Positions 51,050 through 63,369 of a DNA stretch of 64,000 bases are shown here, in pieces (the stretch's first letter is position 1; every line of letters begins with the position of its first letter). A program made the translations under genes and the position numbers. The stretch is from Paralvinella palmiformis. Taxonomy: Eukaryota; Annelida; Polychaeta; Terebellida; Alvinellidae. Below the pieces are notes generated by a model. That model had not been told where the DNA came from, did no database searches, and saw only the letters and a list, made by a program, of their open reading frames with translations. The stretch covers positions 75,001-139,000 of the forward strand of contig JAODUP010000859.1 of the NCBI GenBank assembly GCA_025642065.1, in the 5' to 3' direction.

Positions 51050-51370
51050 TTTGCGTCACGCGCTTCCGTTCCGGATTTACCGCTTCCGTCAGTTCGTCAT
51101 CGCGACGGTCCGGTCCCCGACTGACCGGCCACGTCCGGCCTCGTACCAACTCACTTCGCCGCCGAGTGATCGTGCCATTTCTAGGTGCGAACTTCTCTCC
51201 CCAAACCAGATCCGTCGAGACAATTTCGGATCATCTCAGCACACTTCCGGGGTTGTCGCAGGTGTATATCAATCCACCGGAAGTACGCTATCGCGCCAAT
51301 GCGAGCGCCAAGACGATGCTTCGGGCGGTGAAATGTAAACTCGGTAACAAAACAAATCGTAACTTACTCG
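51050..51370 (-). promoter_or_regulatory. CpG-rich, TATA-less putative promoter/5'UTR of the TRIM-type gene
   Basis: Many CpGs, no TATA box. Two perfect ETS-type CCGGAAGT sites in opposite orientation (51243-51250 on the - strand, 51277-51284 on the + strand) and a CCAAT word at 51296-51300. Confidence 0.35.
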
Positions 51371-52075
51371 GCCGGACGCTTTGACTGACGGTCGTGTACG
51401 CTCTACGAGGAACAGTGCCCGGCGAGACTCCGGAACACTTTACTGTACAAACGACGGCGTGTTCAAGTTATCCCGAATGCTGTTGCCACACTTGTATCCA
51501 GATAGCAATCCTTGTACGTTGAACCTACGGAGTGAGTGGCCATTTAGAGGATTCGCAAGGACATCTTGTCCATCCTTCTGGCCGGTCAGTCTGGATACTT
51601 TGGTACGCCGCGCCGGAGGATCCCGAAGCTCCATCCAGACGCACGCTGATTGGCTGAAGCTGCCTACAGCGGTGGAGCAGCCGATAATCTCGAGTATTTT
51701 GGCTGATATTGCGTGGCTTTGGTTTAGGTGTGCGTGTTTATGTGTACGTGTTGGGTATGGGATGATACCTGTTCGGCTGGCCGGATATCAGGACTCGGGA
51801 TCCGGGTTAGGTATCTATCTACCTGTACATCTCCGAGTTATATATTGTAATATGTAATTTGTATTATAACGATCGCTAGTGGCCGGGGAGCACTGACTGG
51901 AATTGTGCGTGGGTATGTTTGGGCGGGCCGACTAACCTCCGCGCGTGCGCCCGCGTGAGTGTGTGTTTGTTTGTGTATGCGTGTGTGTGTGTGTAAGGTG
52001 GAGTGGAAACACGTAAAGATCAAAAATATTTATGAGATACCTACATGTCAAACTAACAGCAATCTAGATACATAT
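51371..52075. other. Upstream flank of the TRIM-type gene
   Basis: A 158-codon open frame lies on the + strand here but shows no domain and includes GT-repeat-derived residues. Otherwise short (GT)n near 51959-51994. Confidence 0.45.
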
Positions 52076-52076
52076 A

Positions 52077-52078
<2 letters not shown>

Positions 52079-52111
<33 letters not shown>

Positions 52112-52206
52112 TTAACACTACTATTATTACTATTACTACTACTACTATTAACACTATTACTATTATTACTACTATTACTACCACTGCTACCACTATTACA
52201 GCAACA
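52079..52206. repeat. (TAC)n/(TAT)n trinucleotide array
   Basis: Mixed ACT/ATT triplets for about 125 nt. Confidence 0.9.
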
Positions 52207-52389
52207 ACAACCCCTACTATTAAAGATAACTGAATATCTTAGTTACCTATGTCACAAGAAATTTCTTTAAACATCACAAACAAATGTCAGCAAGTTCTCA
52301 TCGACACTCACCTGTACTATTTCATGTCTAAGGATCTACAGGTTTGTCAACATTTATTATTATGCGTACAAATTGAACTCTAGAAGGGG

Positions 52390-53530
52390 AGGGGGGAGAT
52401 TTAACCTCTGATGTACTTCAGGAGAGAGGGTTAAACATTAGTGTACGTTTTAGGGGGGAATCTAAGGACATTTGTACACTACGGAGAAAGGTTAACGACT
52501 TTTCTATCTTATTTGAGAATGTTAGAGATTTGTACATTGACTGTTGTATTACGTACGTGTGTACACGACGTTAGAGACTTGTGTACATAGTGTAGAAGGG
52601 GAGGAGGGACTTTTGTACATGGTTGGAAAGGTCAATAATTTATATGAACTAGAAAGAAGGTTCAGGATTGTGTACATCGGGGAGAAGGTTAGGTATATAC
52701 TGAGGCGATGGATAGGGACTTTTGTATACCGGAGAGAGTTAGGACTTGTATATATTGGGGAGAGGGTTGCGACTTGTGTACCTTGGGGAGAGTGCTTGGG
52801 ACTTATGTATACTAGGTTTTTAGGTAGAGTGTTAGGGACTTGTGTATTCTTTGGGAGAGAGGCAGGGACTTGTGTATTCTTTGGGAGAGGGTTAGGGACT
52901 TGTGTATTTTTGGAGAGGGTTAGAGACTTATCTGTTCTTTGGGAGAGGGTTAGGGACTTGTGTATCCTTTGGGAGAGGGTTATACACTGTGTATACTGCA
53001 GAGTGGGTTAGGTCTGAGTCTAGTATATATTGTGGAAATAGTTTTGACTTGTGTACCTAGGGATAACCATAGGGACTTGTGTATCCTTTGGGAGAGGGTT
53101 ATAGACTCTGTATAATGCAGAGTGGGTTAGGTCTGAGTCTAGTATATATTTTTGCTGAAATAGTTTTGACTTGTGTACCTAGGGATAACCATAGGGACTT
53201 GTGTATCCTGTGGGAGAGGGTTATAGACTGTGTATACTGCAGAGTGGGTTAGGTCTGAGTCTAGTATATATTTTTGCTGAAATAGTTTTGACTTGTGTAC
53301 CTAGGGATAACCATAGGGACTTGTGTATCCTTTGGGAGAGGGTTATAGACTCTGTATACTGCAGAGTGGGTTAGGTCTGAGTCTAGTATATATTGTGGAA
53401 ATAGTTTTGACTTGTGTACCTAAGGATAACCATAGGGACTTGTGTATAATAGGCAAATGATTAGAGACGTATGTGTACTGGTAGATGGTCAGGGACTTGC
53501 CAATACTGAGGAATTGGGATTTGTTTACAC
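52390..53530. repeat. Degenerate minisatellite with a ~122-bp higher-order unit
   Basis: Short units share GGGACTTGTGTATCCTTTGG and GAGAGGGTTAG (about 30-33 nt). From 52978 to 53450 a longer unit recurs four times with starts near 52978, 53099, 53221 and 53343. It includes ACTGCAGAGTGGGTTAGGTC, GAGTCTAGTATATATT and ACCTAGGGATAACCATAGGG. Confidence 0.8.
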
Positions 53531-53734
53531 CTTCAAATATAGTAAAACCCACAATGTCACACAACAGCCTTTTGAAGACAACAAAATTTTAGACTAATTT
53601 GACGAGAGGGGGGGTGGTAAAATAGACAGTTATATACTTCCATGTATCTATGATAACTACGGGTGATCCAATCCCCCATCGCCCCCGGGTCAGTAAAAAA
53701 TAAAATGTTTAAAATGATGACGTATCTTCTGCCG

Positions 53735-53793
53735 AACTCCAACCAACTCCAATAAACTCCAACCAACTCCAATAAACTCCAACCAACTCCAAC
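53735..53793. repeat. Short tandem repeat CCAACTCCAATAAACT
   Basis: About four copies of AACTCCAACCAACTCCAATA in a row. Confidence 0.75.
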
Positions 53794-54065
53794 AGACGTA
53801 ACATGGCTAACATCGCGTACCATTTGGCTGTACAATATTGGGTGAATTTATCTGAAATAATTACAACCATCTGTAGGTAAACTAAGACAAGAAGAAATCT
53901 TCTACAAATCTTCATAATATCTCGTCTGAAGATAACATTGTTAGAAGGAGATAGTTGTTACAAGGAGTCGGCATATTGCCTACAATGTCGGTATGTATTG
54001 TATAATATGATTGGAAATTCTGTCTAATATGTTACTCAGTAACAAGAGGAAGAAATAATGATAAT

Positions 54066-54272
54066 AAGCGTTTATTATTATTATTATTGTTATTATTATT
54101 GTTATTATTGTTGTTATTATTATTATTATTATTACTACCATTGTTGTTGTTATTATTGTTATTATTATTATTATTATTGTTATTATTATTAGTATCGTTA
54201 TTATTGTTATTATTTTTGTTGTTATTATTATCATTATTATTATTGTTATTGTTATTATTAATGTTATTATTA

Positions 54273-54322
<50 letters not shown>

Positions 54323-54334
54323 TATCAAGGACTC
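54066..54334. repeat. (TTA)n/(TTG)n trinucleotide array
   Basis: ATT triplets with scattered GTT. It is flanked on the left by GTCGGCATATTGCCTACAAT, which recurs on its right. Confidence 0.95.
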
Positions 54335-54406
54335 GGCATATTGCCTACAATTGTATGTATTGTATATATGTATTGTTATATTTATCATAACAAAAAAATT
54401 GATTAT

Positions 54407-54473
<67 letters not shown>

Positions 54474-54563
54474 CCATTGTTGTTGTTATTATTGTTATTA
54501 TTATTATTATCATTATTATTGTTATTATTATTGTTATTATTATTATTATTATTGTTATTATTA

Positions 54564-54594
<31 letters not shown>
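54321..54594. repeat. Second copy of flank plus (ATT)n array
   Basis: CTCGGCATATTGCCTACAAT and TGTATGTATTGTAT at 54331-54365 repeat the flank at 53967-54002, and another (ATT)n array follows (54409-54594). This suggests a segmental duplication of flank plus array. Confidence 0.8.
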
Positions 54595-54597
<3 letters not shown>

Positions 54598-54778
54598 CCA
54601 ACTGGGGTATATTTAAGTCACAATAATCTACAATAGTTCATATAAACCAACTAAACTCTTTTTTTAAGGACATATCTACTCGGGTACAGAACATAAAAGA
54701 TTAGCTTACAACTGACGTCTTCTAGCAAATGATAGTTGTCTAGTGCGTATGTCTGGTTTTGCTATAATGGGCGCACAT

Positions 54779-54852
54779 ACACACGCGTCCACGCGCGCGC
54801 GCGCACACACACACGTCCACACACATACCCATACACACCCACACACTCACAG
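54779..54852. repeat. CA-rich simple sequence
   Basis: CACACG/CGCGCG/CACACA mixed tract. Confidence 0.75.
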
Positions 54853-55027
54853 ATCGTTGTTAAATACGCCCAGTTTTAATAATTTAATAACACCGATTAT
54901 TATAGATATATCACAATACAAGATTAAATTATAAATCCTTCGATCATTAATTATGTCCGTTTTGTGAATCTGACTTTTGTGTGTAGAGAAATCGTGGCTT
55001 AGAAACAAACAAAAAACACGTCCATTC

Positions 55028-55028
55028 T

Positions 55029-55068
<40 letters not shown>

Positions 55069-55069
55069 A
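55028..55069. repeat. (TA)n then (GA)n
   Basis: About 12 TA then 8 GA units. Confidence 0.85.
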
Positions 55070-55445
55070 GTGTACCTAGTTGTATCGTGGCGCCACTCGG
55101 TGGATTATTGCCGAGGTAAGCCATTGTTGTTTTTATTTACGAGTTTTAGCTGTTGCTGAGACAGAGAAATCAGCGCCTGGAGTTTATTTTGTCATTTTTC
55201 TCGACATTCTCCACACAAACATGACAAGTAGAGAGTGAATACAGACATTAGTTGCTTCGCCTAACATCGGGGGGGGAAGGGTACACTCTGATAGGCTCGA
55301 TGTGGTAGGGGAGGTTTTCCCGGTGGGAGGGGGGTTCGAGTGGCGTGGGTGGGCAAGCGGGATGTCGAAATGATTTTTGGCGAACATCTGATGATTCGAT
55401 AGGATGTCAATGAGTCATCGATAATGGATGGGGTTAAGATAACCT

Positions 55446-55636
55446 GTGTGTGTGTGTGTGCGTGTGCGCGCGTGTATTTGTCCGTGTGTGTATATATGTG
55501 TGTGTGCGTGTGTGTAGACGTGTGTATTATTACCAGTACAAATATGAACGACTAAAACTGTATAACAGAAGCGAAGTACTATTAACATACACACGCACAC
55601 GCACACACAAACACACACACAAACACACACACACCA
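55446..55636. repeat. (GT)n and (CA)n tracts in inverted arrangement
   Basis: GT-rich 55446-55525 and CA-rich 55588-55636 are mutually complementary around a 60-nt spacer, so a transcript could form a hairpin. Confidence 0.75.
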
Positions 55637-55699
55637 CACACACCTACCTGCTGTGGTGCGGGTGTTCCGAACTCCGTGATGAAGTTAGGCTAAGGTCGT

Positions 55700-57105
55700 A
55701 GAGCGACAAAACATAATACTAAAACATCCCAGATTGAATCCACGCAACACTTCATCAAACCTAAATACTCAGCATAACAGTATGGATCACTGCAGAAGAT
55801 TGTCCTCCCATAATGTTTATTAATCACATACTCCCCAAGAGGTAGAAATTAGTGGTAGGTTGTACAGGTTCTGACCCATACCACCTTATTATGAAGTTCT
55901 TAGATTAGGAACAGTGGTTTTATCCTATAAACATTTTAATAATCTATGATCTAAAATCCCGTATGAAAGAAGAGGGAGGAAATTATCTCTCAAATTCGGG
56001 TAAATTGATCCAGAAGATCCGGAACGTTCGTTGACTAGCAGCGTTTTCTGGATTGAGGTAAATATTTTACATATTAACATTTCTATAACTATAATTGTTT
56101 TATTGATAATTCCCAGACTAAACTAACATTTACTCTCACCTGAGTTTTGTTCTTTAATCTGATCCAGACGTATTGTTCTGTTAAAAACAAACCTGTCGGT
56201 TATTATGATAAAATGAGAACGGTCATGTTCATATCTTAATGAATCATCCCTACTAGATGATGAAAACACTGACGACGACGATGATGATGATGATGATTAT
56301 GTTGAAGATGGCCGCCTTAAGAATAGCCCAAAGATAATAGAAAAACACAAAAAAGATGGCGTTCGTAATTATCAAAAACCCTCTTATAAGCCTTATTGTT
56401 GATTTTAAGAAATTTCCGAATTATGTTAAAACTATATTACAATCAGCAGATCTTATTTTGAGGTTTTCGAGATGTAATGTAAAAACTCGTCCCTCTCAAA
56501 CTAATACTTGCCCCTGTAGCATTCGCCATGCTTCCATAGCCACAAACCGTGCGGATTGATCCGGAATTCCCGATTGTCAGAGGTGCTTAATATCCGGAAT
56601 ATTTTACCGGGAAACACTCACAGCAAGTGATTAACCTGTTGAGTTTTGGTTTGGATGAGTAGATCTCGTTGAGGTGGTAGTGTGTAAAATAAACAGCCGT
56701 CGATTTGGTTTAGACGGATCCTGAATCAGCGGCTAATAGTGGGAGATGGGCCGGAACGGGGGATCGAGGGGGATTGGTGGGGATCATTGGAGATCGGGTA
56801 GATGGAGACTGATTGGTACGGAGTTGCCTTAGCGTGGATTGAACGGTATGGAGCAGGGATCAACTGGGGTCCACAGAAATAGGGATCATCAAGGATTGCT
56901 ACCAGTCTACTTCAACAGGGATCAGCTCGAGTAGGAGCAAAATGAGAATAACCGGGATTGTCATAAAAAGGAATTTTGAGGAATTGGCCTCAGGTTGATG
57001 TCAGTGAGAATTGATGAAGATCGAGATGAGTTGAGAATGAGAGAGATCTAAGATGGTACTGATGCAGGTGGGGGCATGCTTTAAAGTACGAATAAAGTCA
57101 GTTTA
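55700..57105. other. Non-coding stretch with a short (GAT)n and a purine-biased segment
   Basis: (GACGAT)/(GATGAT) near 56271-56296. From 56740 to 57070 one strand is rich in GGGATC/GGGATTG words, perhaps an old tandem repeat. No coding signal. Confidence 0.45.
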
Positions 57106-57111
57106 ATTGTC

Positions 57112-57130
57112 ACACACACACACACACACA

Positions 57131-57172
<42 letters not shown>
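57112..57172. repeat. (CA)n microsatellite
   Basis: About 29 CA units with one ACCA break. Confidence 0.9.
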
Positions 57173-57175
<3 letters not shown>

Positions 57176-57205
57176 GATACGTCTACATACTAATACTCCT
57201 CCGCC

Positions 57206-57234
57206 ACAGACAGACAGACAGACAGACAGACAGA
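57206..57234. repeat. (GACA)n microsatellite
   Basis: About seven GACA units. Confidence 0.85.
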
Positions 57235-57420
57235 CCTTCCCCGTACTTTCACATATAATATGAAAACAATCCTCCTCTCCTCTCTAGCTTATACAAACAT
57301 CTTATCAATGCCAGTAATCCGGCTTTTTAACTTTTTATAAAGATTCATTAAACGGTTTTATTTCCAAACGTTCTAGGAAACTGAATGGCCTAAATTGTGC
57401 CGATGTGTCGTTAAACAACA

Positions 57421-57470
57421 CCCATCCATCCATCCATCCATCCATCCTCCTCTCCTCTCCCCCCCCCCCC
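57421..57470. repeat. (CATC)n and C-rich tract
   Basis: Six ATCC units, then CTCCTCT and a C run. Confidence 0.8.
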
Positions 57471-57507
57471 ACACACACATTCATTCACAATCTCATTCGC
57501 AACTTAT

Positions 57508-57629
57508 TGACTGACTGACTGACTGACTGACTGATTGACTCACTGATTAACTGACTCACGGACTCACGTAGTGACTGACTGACTGTCTCACTGACTGACT
57601 GACTGACTGACTGACTGACCGACCGACGG

Positions 57630-57660
<31 letters not shown>

Positions 57661-57780
57661 GACTGATTAACTGACTCACTGAATCACTGAATCACTTAGT
57701 GACTGACTAACTGACTCACTGAATCACTTAGTGACTGTCTCACTGACTCACTCAGTCACTCACTCAGTCACTCACTCACT
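57508..57780. repeat. (GACT)n tetranucleotide array
   Basis: About 270 nt of GACT/AACT/CACT units; the AACT variants form one block. Confidence 0.9.
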
Positions 57781-57789
57781 GTAGTCAGC

Positions 57790-58105
57790 CAAAAACCTAC
57801 ACCTGCTCTGTAGAGCGAGCGGTAACCTTACTGACCTAACATACACCCACCTCGGACTCCCCCAGTGTCCGGCATTCTCCATAACATTCCGGATCACCAT
57901 CCCCCAATCTACGCTACGAGCTTCCATCCAGATGGACTCTAATAATAAATGAGATGTGTTTATCTTATCGCTAATCTGTTCGTCAGAAACTAGAACAAAG
58001 TTACTGACCTTTCTGGATATTCTGGATATATCCCGAATAACGTACACAAATCACGTAACCAAACTTCAAGTCAGATATAGAGCATGGTAAGTGTATTCAA
58101 TAAAT
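57790..58105 (-). other. Unassigned stretch with exon-like properties
   Basis: A - strand frame of about 90 codons (58047 to 57772) starts MYVIRDISRISRKVSNFVLV and has a donor-like AGGTCAGTAAG at about 57822-57832. The + strand is also open after TCCCCCAG. No family recognised; reported only as a possible exon. Confidence 0.15.
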
Positions 58106-58108
58106 ATT

Positions 58109-58111
<3 letters not shown>

Positions 58112-58168
<57 letters not shown>
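58112..58168. repeat. (TA)n microsatellite
   Basis: About 28 TA units. Confidence 0.9.
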
Positions 58169-58170
<2 letters not shown>

Positions 58171-58808
58171 CTTGGTCAGTACTTATTTCTGATCATGTCT
58201 GTAACCAGACTGGATTGATCCAGATTTAGAATTCTTGGATATCGGGAAAATATCAACCTCAGCTCGTTGAGGAGGATATCCAGATATCTAAACCTTGTTT
58301 CAGAGGCGCCATTCATTGACATCCCGCCATATGCGAAATAATTATCCGGATCACAGAAATATGCGATTATTCACCGGTTATTCGTAGATCTCGCTGAATC
58401 CCTCGTTTCAGAGCGGGATCCTGAACGCGCTGAACCCCGAAGGAGGCGGGATGGGATATATATATTTAGGATGGGAAGCTGCTTTAGATCCAGATTGTCT
58501 GACGTCGGCCCGAATAACAATCCATGACGGGATTTATTTACATTTATTTATTTGCCCCTTTAGGGATATATTTATAGTAACTTATCCAATGTGGATACTG
58601 CTTACGTAGGTGAATCCGCCTGATGACCCATTTACCTTCGTGATTGGCGAATGTTATTCCGGATTCGGTAGCCTTCACAAGTCAACACATCTTGTCAAAA
58701 CAATCTAATACAATGTGTGCTGGTGGTCTGCGATGCCCAATATGATAACATGCAGAAGCGTCCAGTAATACAAGATCCTGAATAAGTTCAGCGACCCCCA
58801 AATGGATA

Positions 58809-58817
58809 CTCTCTCTC

Positions 58818-58895
<78 letters not shown>
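58809..58895. repeat. (CT)n then (AT)n compound microsatellite
   Basis: About 26 CT units followed by about 17 AT units. Confidence 0.9.
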
Positions 58896-58900
<5 letters not shown>

Positions 58901-59080
58901 AAATTCCATCAATCCTGTATGTCTAAAAAGATATATGTCATTTACTATATTTTTCATCAAAGGAGTAATTTAGAAAGCTTCCATTCTTGTTGTCTACAAA
59001 TATTATCTTGTAAAAGGGACATCCTTCTGTACAGAAACTTGTTTGGGTAAACAAGGTCAACGTCAAAAGATGGGAATAAC

Positions 59081-59247
59081 AAACAAACAAACAAACAAAC
59101 GAACGAACGAACGAACGAACGAACGAACGAACGAACGAACGAACGAACGAACAAAAACAAACAAACAAATAAATAAACAAACAAACAAACAAACAAACAA
59201 GCGAACGAACGAACGAACGAACGAACAAACAAACAAACAAATAAAGC
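59081..59247. repeat. (AACA)n/(AACG)n tetranucleotide array
   Basis: Blocks alternate: AACA, AACG, AACA, AACG, AACA. Confidence 0.93.
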
Positions 59248-59439
59248 GATTATGTATATATTTTCATCCTTCTTCTAAATAAACAATCCCATATTAAAAT
59301 TTAGACAATTGATCTTATTATCTTTTTTGGTGACATCTTCAATCTATGTAATCGGATGTTTAGATCCTTGACAGTTATCGGGAGGCAAATAATAGCTACA
59401 CCTGCCACCGGAAATGGAAGTGTTGGAGAAAATTAAACC

Positions 59440-60105
59440 TTGACTATCATAACCTTGACTATCATAACCTTAATTATCATAACCTTGACTATCATAACCT
59501 TGACTATCATAACATTGACTATCATAACCTTGACTATCATAACCTTGACTATCATAACCTTGACTATCATAACCTTGACTATCATAACCCAACTATCATA
59601 ACCTTGACTATCATAACCCAACTATCATAACCTTGACTATCATAACCCAACTATCATAACCTTGACTATCATAACCCAACTATCATAACCGTGACTATCA
59701 TAACCTTGACTATCATAACCTTGACTATCATAACCTTGACTATCATAACCTTGACTATCATAACCTTAATTATCATAACCTTGACTATCATAACCTTGAC
59801 TATCATAACCTTAATTATCATAACCTTGACTATCATAACCTTGACTATCATAACCTTGACTATCATAACCCAACTATCATAACCTTGACTATCATAACCT
59901 TGACTATCATAACCTTGACTATCATAACCCAACTATCATAACCTTGACTATCATAACCCAACTATCATAACCTTGACTATCATAACCTTGACTATCATAA
60001 CCGTTACTATCACGACTTTGACTATCATAACCCAACTATCATAACCTTAACTATCATAACCTTGACTATCATAACCCAACTATCATAACCTTGACTATCA
60101 TAACC
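59440..60105. repeat. 15-bp satellite AACCTTGACTATCAT, clean left part
   Basis: About 45 copies of AACCTTGACTATCAT with a 14-bp variant AACCCAACTATCAT and minor AACCTTAATTATCAT. Confidence 0.95.
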
Positions 60106-62150
60106 TTATTACATTAATTTGACTATCTTTAACCCCCCTATCATAACCTTAACTATCTAACCCATTTTATAACCCAATATCATAACCTTTACTAATTTTC
60201 CCTTATTATCAAATTTTTTTTTTCAAAACCAAAATATCATAACCCAATATCATAACCTTGACTATAAAACATTGAAAATATCATTTGACTATTATAAAAA
60301 TTGACTATCATAATTGACTATCAAACCCTTTCTTTCATAACCATTTTCAAACCCAACTTATAACCATTTTCATAACCTTAAAATATCCTCCTTTTACTAT
60401 CATAACCTTAACTATCATAACCCTTAAAATTTTATAACCCCTTTTATATAACCTTACTAACCCTAACCCAATATCATAACCTTGACTATCAAAACCGACT
60501 ATCATAACCTTAATTTTCCCTAACCTTTACTATCATAACCTTTTACTATCATAACATTGACTATCAAACCTTATATCATTAATTGATTTTCAAACCTTAC
60601 TATATAACCTTTACTTCATAACCCCAAATATCATAACCTTGACTATCAAAACCGCTATCATAACCCCTTTTTCATAACCTTAAAATATCATAACCTTGAC
60701 TTTAATAACCTTTTACTATCACGACTTTTATTTCATAACCCAAATATCAAACCCTTTAAATATCATAACCCCAAAATAACCCTTAACTATCAAACCCATT
60801 TTCATAAACCCCCCTATATAAACCTTTACTATCATAACCTTTACTTCCTTAAAAAACTATCATAACCTTGACTATCATAACCTTAATTATCATAACCTTG
60901 ACTATCATAACCTTGACTATCATAACCTTTAAATTTCAAACCTTTTCTATCATAACATTGACTATCTAAAATTACCCACCAAAACCCTTTCTTCAAAACC
61001 GCTTTAACATTTACTATCATAACCTTGACCATATTTAACCCAAATTATAAACCCTTAATTTTCATAACCATTAATTTGCCAAACCCCCTTCCCCTTATAA
61101 CCTTGTTTTTAAATTAAATTTTTTGACTATCTAAACCCAATTTATAATTGTTTTAACCTTTCTTCTAACCCTTTTAAATTAAAATAACCTTAAAATAATA
61201 ATTTACATCAAACATTATTTTTAATTTAACAAATTTCTATCTTCCGATTATAATTATATATTTGAATTAACCCAATTTAATTGACTATCATAACCTTTAC
61301 TATAATAACCGTTACTATCACGACCGACTATTATAACCCAACTATCATAAACCTTAACTAATAAACCCCCCTATCATAACCGTGACTATCATAACCTTGA
61401 CTATCATAACCTTATATCAAACCTTTTACTATCAAAAACCCAACTATCTTTTTTAAAATATCATAACCTTATTCATAAAACTAAAATAACCGCTATATAA
61501 CCTTGACTATCATAACCTTATATCCCACTTTTTACTATCATAACCCCAAAATATCAAACCTTGACTATCTAACCCAACTATCATAACCGTGACTATCAAA
61601 CCTTTACTATCAAACCTTTATAAAATAACCAATATCATAAACCCTTTTTTAAAAACTTTTTAACCTTTTTTTTTCTAACCTTAACTATCAAACCCTTTCA
61701 TCATAACCCAACTATCATAACCTTTAAATTCCTAACCTTGACTATCTTTAAACCCTTTAAATATCATAACCTTGACTATCATAACCCAACTATTAACCGT
61801 TTACTATCATAACCCAACTATCATTGTGACATCAAAACCTTTACTATCAAAACCTTTAAATATCAAACCCCTTTCTATCAAAACCTTACATTTTCCCAAC
61901 TATCATAACCTTTTAACTATCATAACCTTGACTATCATAACCCAACTATCATAAACTATCATAACCTTAACTATCATAACCTTGACTATCATAACCCAAC
62001 TATCATAATTAACTATCATAACCTTGACTATCATAACCTTAACTATCATAAACTTTAAAATATCATAACCTTGACTATCTCCATAAAACCCTTTAAATAT
62101 CATAACCTTTATATCATAACCTTGACTATCATAACCCAATTTTCATAACC
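60106..62150. repeat. 15-bp satellite, disordered central part (probable consensus errors)
   Basis: The same AACC..ACTATCAT words continue but are broken by homopolymer expansions, missing bases and runs such as TTTTTTTTTCAAAACC. Neighbouring sequence on both sides is almost perfect. The pattern resembles poorly resolved long-read consensus rather than natural decay. Confidence 0.7.
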
Positions 62151-62403
62151 TTGACTATCATAACCTTAACTATCATAACCTTGACTATCATAACCTTGAC
62201 TATCATAACCCAACTATCATAACCTGAACTATCATAACCTTGACTTAACCCAACTCATAACCTTGACTATCATAACCTTGACTATCATAACCCAACTATC
62301 ATAACCTAGACTATCATAACCTTGACTATCATAACCCAACTATCATAACCTTGACTATCATAACCTTGACTATCATAACCTTGACTATCATAACCTTGAC
62401 AAT
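62151..62403. repeat. 15-bp satellite, clean right part
   Basis: AACCTTGACTATCAT and AACCCAACTATCAT units in good order up to the end of the array. Confidence 0.9.
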
Positions 62404-63055
62404 TCTCCCTCTCACTATTATTTCAGCGAGTGTTTAGTTTCGTTACCTGCCACACCTGGGATACATTGTTTCCTAGGTGGTGACCTTCAAGGGAAATATC
62501 CGACAAACTCAGGTATGACTGATATTCGAACCCGAAACTACGACAGTGACTGCCGTGATATTGATACGTACCAACCAGTCGAATTAGGCTCCACGCCACG
62601 GCTAGAACTTGTAGTACAAGAGTTCTGTTCCCGAGTCAGACTGATTTTTATTTCTCTAGTAGCTTACTTTGTCCTCTGGTTGAACACCTTTCTTAGAACT
62701 CACTGAACTGAAAACGTGCATCCTCCAGAAATAAAAAAAAATCCCTATTTTTTACATGCGGAGTAATCCATATTGTGATATTTGCCGGAGTTCAAATACT
62801 CCAGAAACAAATAAATCCAATACCGTAGTACGGTTACTCGTCGACAGATCTTTAATTGTATTCTACCTACACTAGAGTATCAATATATCAACGTAAACCA
62901 CGTAGACAACAGACGCTTGTATATTATTTATGTATATCAAAGCAAGGAGAACTCTATGAGATAGATCCAGAAACGAGGCAGCATTCCTATTTCTGTATCA
63001 AACTTGTCTAATCTTCACTAATAGATTCGTGCTGCTCATAACTGTCATTTACTCA
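62404..63055. other. Non-coding stretch
   Basis: No feature recognised. A 63-codon frame at 62515-62706 shows no similarity. Confidence 0.5.
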
Positions 63056-63056
63056 T

Positions 63057-63060
<4 letters not shown>

Positions 63061-63104
<44 letters not shown>

Positions 63105-63141
63105 ATGTATATATATAGGAGAGAGAGAGAGAGATAGAGAA

Positions 63142-63204
<63 letters not shown>
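63061..63204. repeat. (TA)n, (GA)n and (GACA)n microsatellites
   Basis: TA at 63061-63100, GA-rich 63118-63142, GACA at 63144-63203. Confidence 0.9.
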
Positions 63205-63369
63205 GATATGACAAACCAGGTTAAAAAGACTGATTGAAATATTCAGTTCTCAGACAGCTGTTTGGTGATAAGAAATGGTAGTATCGCTATATATTATTTA
63301 AAAAACTAATTACAAATATCACATTATTATGTGATCAACAATATTTTATAGTGGATCAAATACTCGAAG

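Noticed and set aside
50165..51124. 319-codon frame on the + strand
   Set aside because: Antisense shadow of the RING/B-box region of the TRIM-type gene; the - strand frame has precise zinc-ligand spacing.
51381..51857. 158-codon frame on the + strand upstream of the TRIM-type gene
   Set aside because: No recognisable domain, and part of it is encoded by GT-rich simple sequence; likely a by-product of higher GC content.
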